Made by a program: the position numbers and the translations under genes
The notes under the pieces: model-generated
What the model saw: the letters and a program-made list of their open reading frames with translations, nothing else
Databases searched by the model: none
Told to the model about the DNA's origin: nothing
Part shown: one piece after another, positions 1 through 7,565 of the stretch
Layout of the letters: each line of letters begins with the position of its first letter
Numbering within the stretch: position 1 is the stretch's first letter
DNA from: Methylobacterium mesophilicum
GTDB taxonomy: Bacteria; Pseudomonadota; Alphaproteobacteria; Rhizobiales; Beijerinckiaceae
NCBI RefSeq assembly: GCF_022179445.1
Contig: NZ_BPQU01000024.1
Location: 1 to 64,000, forward strand
Reading direction: 5' to 3'
DNA: 64,000 nt

Positions 1-91
1 CCAGGAGCTCAAGGGCGAAGCGCAGAAGACCGTCGGCGACGCCAAGGACGGCGCCGAGACCCTCGCCGACAAGATCACCGGCAAGCACTGA
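1..91 (+). CDS. CsbD-like stress protein, 3' end only
   Basis: The reading frame enters from the left edge (first full codon at base 2) and runs 29 codons to TGA. The visible residues (KGEAQKTVGDAKDG then ADKITGKH) have the alternating K/G/A/D pattern of the CsbD family, small hydrophilic proteins linked to general stress in bacteria. The N-terminal part and the start lie outside the window. It is followed 64 bases later by a second CsbD-like gene on the same strand, so the two form a tandem pair. Confidence 0.6.
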   Translation, partial: QELKGEAQKTVGDAKDGAETLADKITGKH

Positions 92-155
92 GCCCGGGCG
101 GCGGGGCCGGCCAGCCCGGTCCCGCCCCGATCAACCGCGAAACCAGGAGAGCAGC

Positions 156-539
156 ATGAACCGCGACCAGATCCGTGGCGCCTCCCGCCACGTCAAGGGC
201 CGGGCCCAGTCCACCCTCGGCGGCATCACCGGCGATCCGGCCCGCCAGGTGCGCGGCGCCGTGAACCAGGTGGCCGGCGGGGCGCAATACGCCTACGGCC
301 GCGCCCGCGACCGGGCCGAGGATCTCGCCGAGGACGGCCGCGACCTGGCGCATGCCGCCTACGAGCGGGCCGACGGCCTGATCGACGACGGCCGCCACCT
401 CGCCCGCGAAGCCCGCCGCCGCGGGGAAGTCTACGGCCGCCAGGCGGTCCGCTACGCCGACGGCAACCGCACCAGCACGCTGCTCGGCCTCGCAGCCCTG
501 GCCTTCGCGGCCGGCTGGCTCACCCGCCGCGGCCGCTGA
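156..539 (+). CDS. CsbD/DUF883-like protein with C-terminal membrane helix
   Basis: This 127-residue protein starts at ATG after a good ribosome site (AGGAGAG, 6-7 bases upstream). Residues 1-60 resemble a CsbD domain (RDQIRGASRHVKGRAQ, then a GGITGD segment). The middle is rich in D/R/A and probably helical. Residues about 105-122 (LLGLAALAFAAGWLTR) form one membrane helix followed by a basic end, as in DUF883/ElaB-type membrane-anchored stress proteins. The likely role, by analogy, is a membrane-associated stress protein. No enzymatic motif is visible. Confidence 0.7.
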   Translation: MNRDQIRGASRHVKGRAQSTLGGITGDPARQVRGAVNQVAGGAQYAYGRARDRAEDLAEDGRDLAHAAYERADGLIDDGRHLAREARRRGEVYGRQAVRYADGNRTSTLLGLAALAFAAGWLTRRGR

Positions 540-616
540 CGGCGCGCCCGATCCGGACACGTGGGACGCGTCCTTCCGCACCCGTTGGGCGTTCGGAGAG
601 ACTCGGCCCCTGACAT

Positions 617-643
617 CGCCCGGCCTCCCCGAGGGGCCGGGCG
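617..643. terminator. GC-rich hairpin after the CsbD-like gene
   Basis: Two 9-base arms (CGCCCGGCC and GGCCGGGCG) face each other across a 9-base loop, 78 bases after the CsbD-like stop and just before the next gene. There is no T-run after it, so it may be a weak terminator or simply a hairpin. Confidence 0.35.
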
Positions 644-676
644 CCGTCCTGTTGAGGCCCCGGGAGGGCGCGGCCG

Positions 677-2116
677 ATGAGGCGGTTCGGAAAGCTTCTC
701 CTGCGCCCGGAGGTCGTCTTCCTGGCGCTCGCCATCGGGCTCGGGCTCGCCGCCGCGGTGGCCTACTGGGCCTCGCGCGCCACGGTGCTGACGGTCGCGG
801 TCGCCCCGAGCGACGGCACCGAGCCGGCGGTGATCCAGGCCTATGCCGACGCCCTTGCGAAGCGGCACAAGGAGATCCGCCTCAAGATCCTGCCCTTCGA
901 CGACGTGCGCGACAGCGCCGAGGCGCTCCGCGACGGCCGCGCCGACCTGGCGGTGGTCCGCCCCGACGTCGCGCTGCCGGATAACGGCCTGACCCTCGCC
1001 ATCCTGCGCGATCAGGCGATGATCATCGCCTCGCCCGAGGCGTCCGGCATCACCAAGTTCCCCGATCTCGACCGCAAGCGCCTCGCGATCCTCGCCCACC
1101 GGGATGCCGACGAGACGCTGATCCGGTCGATGCTGGCCCATTACGGCCTGACGCTGGCCGGCCGGGACATCACGGGACCGCCGCCGCCTCGGCAGGTCGC
1201 CCTCGTGGAAGTCGGCGAGGCCGACCTCACCAATGCCCTGACCGGCAAGCAGGTCGACGCCGTCGTCTCGGTGATCGCCCCCACGGCCCCGACGGCGCAG
1301 CGCATCGTGGAGCGCGTCCAGGCGGCGAGCCGCAGCCGCAAGGTCGCGTTCGTGGACGTGGAGAATGCCGACGCCATCGTGGCCCGGATGCCGCGCCTCC
1401 AGATGGTCAGCATGCCGGCCGAGACCTTCGGGGGCAGCCCCAAGGTGCCCGAGGCGGACGTCCACACGGTCGGGGCGTCCTACCGGCTGATGGCGCGCTC
1501 CAGCCTGCCCCGCTCCGTGGCGGCGGACGTGACCCAGCATCTGTTCGAGTTGCGCAGCGGCATGGCGAACGTCGCGCCCGCCGCCGACTACGTCCAGGCT
1601 CCCGCCTACGAGAGCACGGCCGGGGCCACCAGCGCGCGGCTGCCGATCCATCCGGGCGCGGTCGACTATTTCGAGCGCGAGCAGCAGAGTTTCATCGAGC
1701 GCTACGAGACCTGGATCTACCTCGTCGCCTTCCTGGGCGGCGGCATCGGATCGGCCTTCGCGTGGGTCGGGCAGCGCCTGTCCCGCCTGCGGCGCGAGCG
1801 GATCGAGGAGGCGACCGACCGGCTCCTGGCGATCCGGCAGGAGGTCCAGGACACGGAGGGGAGCGGCCGTACCGAGCCCGAGCGCCTCGCCGCTCTGGCC
1901 CGCGAGATCGACGACCTCGCCGGCGACATCGCCAAGCACGCCCTGGAGCGGCCGACCGAGGCCAGGACCCTGTCGGCGGCCGCCATCGCGATCGACGCGG
2001 CCCGCTCCACGGTCAAGCGCGCCCTCGCGGCCGGCCGCCAATCGGACGACGCCTCCGACCTCGCAGGCCAAACCCTCATTTGCCAGACCTTGGCCTCGGG
2101 CCCCGGGACGTCCTGA
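677..2116 (+). CDS. TAXI-family TRAP solute-binding protein, membrane-anchored
   Basis: This is a 479-residue protein starting at ATG with GGGAGG about 10 bases upstream. Residues 10-33 are a membrane helix or uncleaved signal anchor (VVFLALAIGLGLAAAVAYWA). Residues about 38-310 resemble the periplasmic binding domain of TAXI-type TRAP transporter receptors (segments LTVAVAPSDGTEPAVIQAYA and DLAVVRPDVALPDN). A second membrane helix lies at about 346-367, followed by a charged, probably coiled-coil tail of about 110 residues. TAXI receptors normally work with a fused membrane permease, but none is present nearby. The ligand is unknown, and an orphan sensory role is as likely as transport. Confidence 0.7.
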   Translation: MRRFGKLLLRPEVVFLALAIGLGLAAAVAYWASRATVLTVAVAPSDGTEPAVIQAYADALAKRHKEIRLKILPFDDVRDSAEALRDGRADLAVVRPDVALPDNGLTLAILRDQAMIIASPEASGITKFPDLDRKRLAILAHRDADETLIRSMLAHYGLTLAGRDITGPPPPRQVALVEVGEADLTNALTGKQVDAVVSVIAPTAPTAQRIVERVQAASRSRKVAFVDVENADAIVARMPRLQMVSMPAETFGGSPKVPEADVHTVGASYRLMARSSLPRSVAADVTQHLFELRSGMANVAPAADYVQAPAYESTAGATSARLPIHPGAVDYFEREQQSFIERYETWIYLVAFLGGGIGSAFAWVGQRLSRLRRERIEEATDRLLAIRQEVQDTEGSGRTEPERLAALAREIDDLAGDIAKHALERPTEARTLSAAAIAIDAARSTVKRALAAGRQSDDASDLAGQTLICQTLASGPGTS

Positions 2117-2137
2117 TCCCCCGGGGGATTGCGGGCT

Positions 2138-2581
2138 TCAGGGCGCGGTCCGGCGGGCCCGCGCGGCGGCCCATTCCCGGTCGCGCTCGGCCTGCTCGGC
2201 GCGCTGAAGGTCGGCGTAGGCCTCCTGCTCGGCCCGTTCCCGTTTCCGCTTGAGTTCGGCCGAGGCGGCCGCCCGCTTCTTCCATGCTTCCGTCTCGGCC
2301 TTCTGGCGCCGCAACTCCTCGACCGTGATCGGCTTGACCGGCTCCTTCGGCTGCGCCCACGCGAAGGGCCGCCGCGGAGAGGGCGGCGGCCGGTGCGGCG
2401 CCTCCCGGGGCGCCGAGGGCTGGGACCCGCGCAGGGCCGCGGCCGCCTCGGCCAGCGTCAGGCCGGCGCCGGCCGCGATCCGCTCGGCGGCGGCCCGCGC
2501 CGCCTCCCGCTCGCCCGCGGTCGCGCCGCGGCCCGCCAGGGCGAGGCACTTCTCGAAGCGGTCGCGCTCGGCCGGCGTCAT
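2138..2581 (-). CDS. DUF2786-like protein
   Basis: This is a 147-residue protein. Residues 1-50 (MTPAERDRFEKCLALAGRGA, then an A/E-rich helix ending GAGLTLAEAAAAL) resemble DUF2786, a short N-terminal domain found in many proteobacterial proteins of unknown role. The remainder is charged and A/K/E/R-rich (about 90-140, probably a long helix or coiled coil). It converges with the TAXI gene, with 21 bases between the two stops. The function is unknown. Confidence 0.5.
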   Translation of the reverse strand: MTPAERDRFEKCLALAGRGATAGEREAARAAAERIAAGAGLTLAEAAAALRGSQPSAPREAPHRPPPSPRRPFAWAQPKEPVKPITVEELRRQKAETEAWKKRAAASAELKRKRERAEQEAYADLQRAEQAERDREWAAARARRTAP

Positions 2582-2651
2582 GATGGGTCCCGGATCGACA
2601 GATTCGTCGGTGTCTTAGAACCTGCCGGCGGCTCTGTCCCGTGCGCTCCCG

Positions 2652-2873
2652 TCACCGGTTGTTCAGGAGCGCGCGGGCCAGGAGGTGCAGGGTCGCCCCG
2701 AGGCCGAGCGCGCAGGTCGAGACCACGAGCACCTGAAGCCCGCTGATGCCGGGACGCGGGCCGAAGCTGTAGGCCAGCAGCGAGCCGCAGGAGCCGGCCG
2801 AGACGACGCCGGACGCGATGGTGTTGAGCCACGTCGCCGACAGGCGGCGCCGTTCATCGTTGATGTCGCCCAT
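2652..2873 (-). CDS. Small two-helix membrane protein
   Basis: This is a 73-residue protein read from the ATG at 2873, chosen because GGGAG lies 7 bases upstream; two in-frame ATGs further upstream have no ribosome site. After a charged start (MGDINDERRRL), two hydrophobic stretches at about 15-40 and 49-68 look like membrane helices. I do not recognise the family. It is separated by 70 bases from the DUF2786-like gene downstream on the same strand. Confidence 0.5.
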   Translation of the reverse strand: MGDINDERRRLSATWLNTIASGVVSAGSCGSLLAYSFGPRPGISGLQVLVVSTCALGLGATLHLLARALLNNR

Positions 2874-3009
2874 GGCCGGCTCCCGTACGGGCGAATCCGT
2901 GTTTATATTCATAACAAAGGAAATATTACCAGAAATTGCATTCGGCCGCAAGGCGTCGATGCCGTTGCGGCTTGGTCAGCCGTCTCCTCCGGGCCCGACC
3001 ACCGCGCGC

Positions 3010-3231
3010 TCAGGCGGCCCCCGTCCGGCAGCGGGCATAGCCCCGGGAGATCAGCCGGCTCTGGAGAACCGCCCGTCGCTCGGCCTCGCCGAGATCGGTC
3101 AGGGCGTCCGTGATCGCGGCGACCAGGGCGGTCCAGGCGTCACCCCGCGCGGCACGATGATAGGCCAGCGCGATCGCCTCGGCCTCGCTGAGCCGAATCT
3201 CCACGGGCGGTTCGTGCGGGTTCGTGTGCAT
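3010..3231 (-). CDS. Hypothetical small protein
   Basis: This is a 73-residue protein if read from the ATG at 3231 (MHTNPHEPPVEIRLSEAEAI), which has AGGA about 10 bases upstream. The open frame extends to 3291, but the extra 20 residues look non-coding. It is mainly helical with a conserved-looking RLSEAEAIALAYHRAARGD segment. There is no recognised domain. It sits immediately downstream (on the minus strand) of the stressosome operon, with a 159-base gap. Confidence 0.45.
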   Translation of the reverse strand: MHTNPHEPPVEIRLSEAEAIALAYHRAARGDAWTALVAAITDALTDLGEAERRAVLQSRLISRGYARCRTGAA

Positions 3232-3390
3232 CGCCAATCCGTCCTGTTGAGAACATATAGCGAACAAAGCGTGGAAACCGCCGCGGTTCAACTCTTTCGC
3301 GGGCCCGGGCTGCGATTGCGGTGGAGGGCTGTTGATCGATGCCGGAAAGTCCAGCCGCGGCGCGGCCTTACGGCGTCCGCCCCGGGCGGC

Positions 3391-4392
3391 TCAGCCGGCC
3401 GCGACCGGCAGCAGCAGGGTGACGGTGGTGCCGCGCCCGGGCTCGGACTGGAGCTGAAGGTCGCCCGACCAGCCGAGCACCATGCTGCGGACGATCGCGA
3501 GCCCGAGGCCGGTGCCCTGGCCGCTCGCCTTGGTGGTGAAATACGGGTCCAGCGCGCGTGCCGCGACGTCGGCCGACATCCCGTGGCCGTCGTCTGTCAC
3601 CCGGAGCCGCATCCGCGCTCCGGCGCCGGCCCAGTCGCCGCCGACCCGGTCGACCTCGATCCGCATGTCCTTCGCCCCGGCCTGCACGGCGTTCTGGAGC
3701 AGGTTCAGCAGGATCTGGGTCAGCTCGCCCTGGAGGGCCAGGACCTTGGTGTCTTGATCCCGGATCACCACCGCGAACGGCTCGCGCAGCATCGGCCGGA
3801 TGAAGGTGCAGGACGTCGCCACGGCGGCCCCGAAGGCGAGGCTCTGGGGTGCGATCGTCTCCCGCCGGACATAGCCCAGGATGCCCTGGATGACGCCGAC
3901 CGCCTGGATCGCGCAGGCCTCGACGGTCTCGAGGTCGGCGCGCTCGGGCGGCCGCCCCTCGGTCAGGTCGGCCAGCATGATCTCGGTCATCCCGCGCACG
4001 GGCTGGAGCAGGTTGTTGAGTTCGTGCGCCACCGAGCCGACGAACTGGCCGAGCGTCTCCAGCCGCTGCCGGTCCCGCTCGGTCCGGTCGCGCTCCTGCT
4101 GCCGATGCTGCTCGAGCAGGTCGATCTTGGTCCGGTAGGCCACCGCCGCCGAGACCATCAGGGCGCTCAGGCAGGCCGACATGCGCCGGATGATCTCCGG
4201 CCGGTTGATCGGCACGCCCCGGTCGGACAGCGCCAGCGCCGCGCCCTCATGCAGGCCGGCGATCTCGTCGAGGGAGATGTCGTCGGTGATCGCCAGGCGG
4301 CCGAGTTCCTCGATGTCGAGGAGTGGGGCCTCGTCGGCCGTGGCGACGTAGCGGGCCACGCCCTCGGTGTAGCGCGGCAGCAGGCTTTCCAT
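3391..4392 (-). CDS. Histidine kinase with RsbU_N-like N-terminal domain
   Basis: This is a 333-residue cytoplasmic kinase. Residues about 1-95 (YTEGVARYVATADEAPLLD, ISLDEIAGLHEGAALAL) resemble the helical RsbU N-terminal domain, which in Bacillus binds RsbT. Next comes a coiled linker, the phosphoacceptor box FVGSVAHELNNLLQPV (His123), then an ATPase domain with an N box (LLNLLQNAVQAG), G1 (VTDDGHGM) and G2 (GQGTGLGLAIV). It is the last gene of the rsb operon, 6 bases after rsbX. The inference is that RsbT released from the stressosome activates this kinase instead of an RsbU phosphatase, with the response regulator at the operon's head as partner. The kinase call is firm; the RsbU_N match is by eye. 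Confidence 0.85.
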   Translation of the reverse strand: MESLLPRYTEGVARYVATADEAPLLDIEELGRLAITDDISLDEIAGLHEGAALALSDRGVPINRPEIIRRMSACLSALMVSAAVAYRTKIDLLEQHRQQERDRTERDRQRLETLGQFVGSVAHELNNLLQPVRGMTEIMLADLTEGRPPERADLETVEACAIQAVGVIQGILGYVRRETIAPQSLAFGAAVATSCTFIRPMLREPFAVVIRDQDTKVLALQGELTQILLNLLQNAVQAGAKDMRIEVDRVGGDWAGAGARMRLRVTDDGHGMSADVAARALDPYFTTKASGQGTGLGLAIVRSMVLGWSGDLQLQSEPGRGTTVTLLLPVAAG

Positions 4393-4398
4393 GTGGCC

Positions 4399-4998
4399 TC
4401 ACCCGCGGAAGGCGACGCACAGGACGGCGCAATCGTCGCTCGCGCGTCCGTGGCTGGCCATCAGGTCGGCGGCGAGCCGCTCGGGATCGCCGCGCAGGGA
4501 CGGCGGATCGGCCTCCAGGTCCACCGGCCGGAGGCCGTCGGTCCACAGGACCAGGATGTCGGCGGGGACGAACGGCACGACGAGGGGCTTGAGCGGGCGC
4601 AGGCCAGCCCCGACGATCCCCGGCATGCCGTCGAACCGGAGCGTCCGCTCGGCGAACAGCGCGCCCTGGATGTTGCCGACCGCCGCCGTCGTGATGGTCC
4701 CGGCGGCGGGGTCGATCCGCACCAAGGCCGCCGCGGCGCCGCGGGTGTGGCGCATGGCCCGGTCGGCGGTGGCGAGCCGCTGCGTCGGCTCGACGCCCAC
4801 CTGTCCCTCGACCAGGGCGAGCAGGCTCCGGGCGGCATGGTGGGCGTCCGGCCCGTGGCCGAGGCCGTCGACGATGCAGGCCAGCGTGGCGTCCCCCTCC
4901 TGCCACCAGGCGACCATGTCGCCGCACGCGGTCTCGCCGGGATAGGTCCGGGTCACCGCGGCGATCACGGGGGTCGGGAGCTGCGGACGCGCGCTCAT
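4399..4998 (-). CDS. rsbX: RsbX-like serine phosphatase (PP2C/SpoIIE type)
   Basis: This is a 199-residue single-domain phosphatase. It shows the metal-binding GD of PP2C enzymes (TACGDMVAWW, near residue 27) and the DGLGHGPDA motif at about 44-52. A second GD pair is replaced by the NIQGALF region, and a C-terminal SDDCAVL is present. In Bacillus, RsbX dephosphorylates RsbR and RsbS and resets the stressosome. The start overlaps the stop of the second rsbT-like gene by 4 bases. There is no sensor domain, which fits RsbX rather than RsbU or RsbP. Confidence 0.85.
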   Translation of the reverse strand: MSARPQLPTPVIAAVTRTYPGETACGDMVAWWQEGDATLACIVDGLGHGPDAHHAARSLLALVEGQVGVEPTQRLATADRAMRHTRGAAAALVRIDPAAGTITTAAVGNIQGALFAERTLRFDGMPGIVGAGLRPLKPLVVPFVPADILVLWTDGLRPVDLEADPPSLRGDPERLAADLMASHGRASDDCAVLCVAFRG

Positions 4999-5408
4999 GG
5001 CCGCCGCACCAGGCAGACGATCCGGGTCCCTTCCCCGACCTGCGACGTGATCGCGAAGGCGTCGACCAGGCGGCGCGTCCCCGGCAGGCCGCAGCCCAGG
5101 CCGCCGCGGGTCGAGTAGCCGTCCTCCATGGCCAGCGCCAGGTCGCGGATCCCCGGGCCGTCATCCTCGGCGACCAGCTCGATCACGGCCGCCCCGGTCG
5201 CATCCTGCGCGGTGAGGCGGATCAGGCCGCCGCGGTCCGTGTGGAGGACCAGGTTCATGGCGAGTTCGGAGACCGCCGTCGCCAGGCCGTGCGCCCGCAC
5301 GGTGGTGAAGCCGTGCCGCAGCGCGAGCCGGCGGGCCTCCTGCCGGGCTTCGGCGGCGTCGATCTCGCTGGTCACCCTGACGGTCACCACGTCCGGCTCC
5401 GGACTCAT
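4995..5408 (-). CDS. Second RsbT-like serine/threonine kinase or anti-sigma-factor-like ATPase
   Basis: This is a 137-residue HATPase domain of the RsbT/RsbW (GHKL) family. The ATG at 5408 (MSPEPDVVTV) overlaps the upstream rsbT stop by 4 bases. The N box is SELAMNLVLH, the G1 box AEDDGPGIRDLAL and the G2 region YSTRGGLGCGLPGTRRLVD. It is clearly paralogous to the neighbouring gene. Having two such ATPases in a row suggests either two switch kinases or one kinase plus one RsbW-like partner; the sequence does not tell which. Confidence 0.85.
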   Translation of the reverse strand: MSPEPDVVTVRVTSEIDAAEARQEARRLALRHGFTTVRAHGLATAVSELAMNLVLHTDRGGLIRLTAQDATGAAVIELVAEDDGPGIRDLALAMEDGYSTRGGLGCGLPGTRRLVDAFAITSQVGEGTRIVCLVRRP

Positions 5409-5815
5409 CGGCGCCTCGTCATCCAGGTCCGGACCAGGGTGTGGCCCGGCCGGGTCTCGATCGTCATGTCGTCCATCAGCTTGTGCACGGCGGCGAGGCC
5501 GAGCCCGAGGCCGCCCCCGGTGGAATATCCGCGCGTCATCGCGCCGGTGACGTCGGCGATCCCGGGGCCCTGGTCCTCGACCTCGATCACGATGCTCCGC
5601 TCCTGGGCGGTGAGGCCGGTCAGGACGCGGCACGCGCCGCCGCCGGCATAGATCAGGGCGTTGCGGGTGAGTTCGGAGACGACCGTGGCCAGGCGGGTCT
5701 GGTCGACGGTGCCGAACCCGATCGCCGCCGCTGCGGCGCGGCTCGCCTGGCGGGCCCGCAGGATGTCGTCCTGGACCCGGATGTCGACGACCGCGCGCGT
5801 CGCGGTGCCGGACAC
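5405..5815 (-). CDS. rsbT: RsbT switch-protein serine kinase
   Basis: This is a 136-residue GHKL kinase. The N box is SELTRNALIYAGGG, the G1 box EDQGPGIADV and the G2 region GYSTGGGLGLGLAAVHKLMD, the classical RsbT arrangement. In the stressosome RsbT phosphorylates RsbR and RsbS and then leaves to activate its target. It follows rsbS by 22 bases, the conserved R-S-T order. Confidence 0.9.
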   Translation of the reverse strand: MSGTATRAVVDIRVQDDILRARQASRAAAAAIGFGTVDQTRLATVVSELTRNALIYAGGGACRVLTGLTAQERSIVIEVEDQGPGIADVTGAMTRGYSTGGGLGLGLAAVHKLMDDMTIETRPGHTLVRTWMTRRR

Positions 5816-5837
5816 CTCCGGCTCCTGTCAGTCGCGA

Positions 5838-6227
5838 TCAGGCGGCCGGGACTTCGTAATGGCGACCTCCGCGGGACGCCATCAACCGACCGACCTTGGC
5901 CACGCCGCCCTCGAGATCGAAGGCGGTCTCCATGTCGATCATGCCCCGGCCCATCTCCACCAGGGTCAGGGCCACGGCGGGCTGCATCCCGGCCAGGACC
6001 GCGACCCCGCCCATGATCTTCACCATCTTGGCCGTCTCCGACAGGATCCGGGCCATGTAGGAATCCACGACGTCCGCGGCCGTGATGTCGATGACGAGAC
6101 CGTCGGCCTTCCCGGCCTGGATCAGCGCGAGGGCGTCGATCTGGAGGTCCATCACCTGCTGGTCCGTCAGGTCGGCCGGCAGGGAGGTCAGGAGGACGCG
6201 GCCGAGCCGGAGGATGGGGACGCGCAT
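5838..6227 (-). CDS. rsbS: RsbS stressosome scaffold (STAS domain)
   Basis: This is a 129-residue single STAS-domain protein read from the ATG at 6227, whose A overlaps the TGA of rsbR. The start MRVPILRLGRVLLTSLPADL and the segment VIDITAADVVDSYMARIL match RsbS. In Bacillus the residue phosphorylated by RsbT is the Ser in DISAL; here that position is Thr49 (DITAA). It forms the core of the stressosome shell with RsbR and holds RsbT. Confidence 0.9.
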   Translation of the reverse strand: MRVPILRLGRVLLTSLPADLTDQQVMDLQIDALALIQAGKADGLVIDITAADVVDSYMARILSETAKMVKIMGGVAVLAGMQPAVALTLVEMGRGMIDMETAFDLEGGVAKVGRLMASRGGRHYEVPAA

Positions 6228-7090
6228 CAGAGCATCGTCCCGGCCGGGCCCCTGGCGTTCTCGCCGAGGAGCCAGAAGGCTTCGGCCAGGCCGGCCCGCA
6301 GGGTCCCCCGGGTGATCATGCTCGACAGGTCCACGTCGAGCTTCACGAGGGTCTGCGCCGCGTCCGGACTGATGCCGGTGACGATCACCCGGGAGCCGAG
6401 CAGGCGCGCGGCCTCGACGGTCTTGGTCAGGTGCAGGGCGACGCGGCTGTCGATCAGCGGCACGCCGGTCACGTCGAGGATCGCGATATGCGCCTCCTCG
6501 CGGGCGAGCGCCTCCAGCAGCCACTCCATCACCTGCCGGGCCCGCTGCGTGTCGATGATGCCGACGAGCGGCATCAGGATGATGTGGCGCCAGATCGGCA
6601 GGGCCGGGGTCGCCAGGTCGAGGAGGGCCCGGCCCTGGCGCTTGATGATCTCCTCGCGGGTCTCGACGAAGGTCGCGAAGGTGATGAGCGCCAGCTTGTC
6701 CACCGCCGCGTCCAGGGCGGCGCGCGCCTGGTCCGGCTCGGTGATCCCGTTGCCGGCCTCGCGGTTGAGCAGCCCCCCCGCGATCGCCTTCAGCGCCAGG
6801 ATCAGCGTGGCGGTCTCCATCGGCGTCAGGCCGTCCCGGGCGCAGGCCGCGCTGATCGTGGCGGCCTGTTCCTCGAGGGTTCTGAAGGCCGCTCCGGCGC
6901 CCTCGCCGTCGCTGGCGAGGAAGTAGGCCGTGAGCTTCTCGACCAGCGTGCCCAGTTCGAGCTTGAGCAGCTGCAGCGAGGCCGGCCGGGCCGCCGGGGC
7001 GGCGTCGCGCAGGTGCGCGAGCCAGGCGTCCAGCACGCCCGCCCGGTTCTGGAGAAGGATTTGTCCGACGCCGTGCATGAGTTCGGTCAT
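6227..7090 (-). CDS. rsbR: RsbR-type stressosome sensor (RsbRD_N plus STAS)
   Basis: This is a 287-residue protein read from the ATG at 7090 (MTELMHGVGQILLQN), overlapping the preceding response regulator stop by 4 bases. Residues about 1-150 form an all-helical RsbRD_N-like sensory domain; residues about 165-280 are a STAS domain with ILDVTGVPLIDSRVA and VTGISPDAAQTLVKL. These segments hold the two threonines equivalent to those that RsbT phosphorylates in Bacillus RsbR. No haem- or flavin-binding residue can be assigned by eye, so the stimulus is unknown. Confidence 0.9.
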   Translation of the reverse strand: MTELMHGVGQILLQNRAGVLDAWLAHLRDAAPAARPASLQLLKLELGTLVEKLTAYFLASDGEGAGAAFRTLEEQAATISAACARDGLTPMETATLILALKAIAGGLLNREAGNGITEPDQARAALDAAVDKLALITFATFVETREEIIKRQGRALLDLATPALPIWRHIILMPLVGIIDTQRARQVMEWLLEALAREEAHIAILDVTGVPLIDSRVALHLTKTVEAARLLGSRVIVTGISPDAAQTLVKLDVDLSSMITRGTLRAGLAEAFWLLGENARGPAGTML

Positions 7091-7470
7091 TCCTTGGCGG
7101 CCGATGGGGCGAGGGCGGAGACGGCGGCCAGGAGCTCCTGCATGCCGACCGGCTTCATGAGCACGCGGTCGGCGCCGACGCGCGCGGCCTCCTCCATCGA
7201 GAAGAGCTGCGGCGCCCGCGGGGCGCCGCCGGTGATCGCGATGATCGGCAGGCCGGGCCTGTTCGCCTTGACCCAGCCGATCAGCGTCAGGCCGTCCCGG
7301 CCGGGCATCCACAGGTCGGTGACGAGGAGGTCGAACGGCCGGCCGCTCAGCAGCGTCTCCGCCTCGGCGGCGGAGCCGCATTCCTCGACCCGGTGCTGAC
7401 CGCGCTCGAGAAACCGCCGGACCGTCATCCTGACGACCGGCACGTCATCCGTCAGGAGGATCGATGCCAT
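7087..7470 (-). CDS. Single-domain response regulator heading the rsb operon
   Basis: This is a 127-residue receiver domain: acidic pair DD (residues 8-9), phosphoacceptor Asp in LLVTDLWMPGRDG (about 52), conserved Thr (IIAITGG) and Lys (VLMKPVG). There is no output domain. It begins at ATG with GGGAGG 9 bases upstream and is followed directly by rsbR. It is a likely partner of the histidine kinase at the end of the same operon, or an input to RsbR. Confidence 0.9.
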   Translation of the reverse strand: MASILLTDDVPVVRMTVRRFLERGQHRVEECGSAAEAETLLSGRPFDLLVTDLWMPGRDGLTLIGWVKANRPGLPIIAITGGAPRAPQLFSMEEAARVGADRVLMKPVGMQELLAAVSALAPSAAKE

Positions 7471-7565
7471 CGATCAATCCTCCCGACGTGTCTGCTGGAG
7501 TTGCGCATCGGAAGACCTGATTAAAGGACGCATGCGCGTTAGTAATATTCGTATGTCACCAATTC

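Noticed and set aside
452..2071. 539-codon minus-strand open frame opposite the TAXI gene
   Set aside because: The translation is R/G/H/L-rich without motifs and mirrors the codon bias of the real plus-strand gene; it is a shadow frame.
2818..5118. 766-codon plus-strand open frame across the rsb operon
   Set aside because: It lies opposite genes with clear kinase and phosphatase motifs and has no domain of its own.
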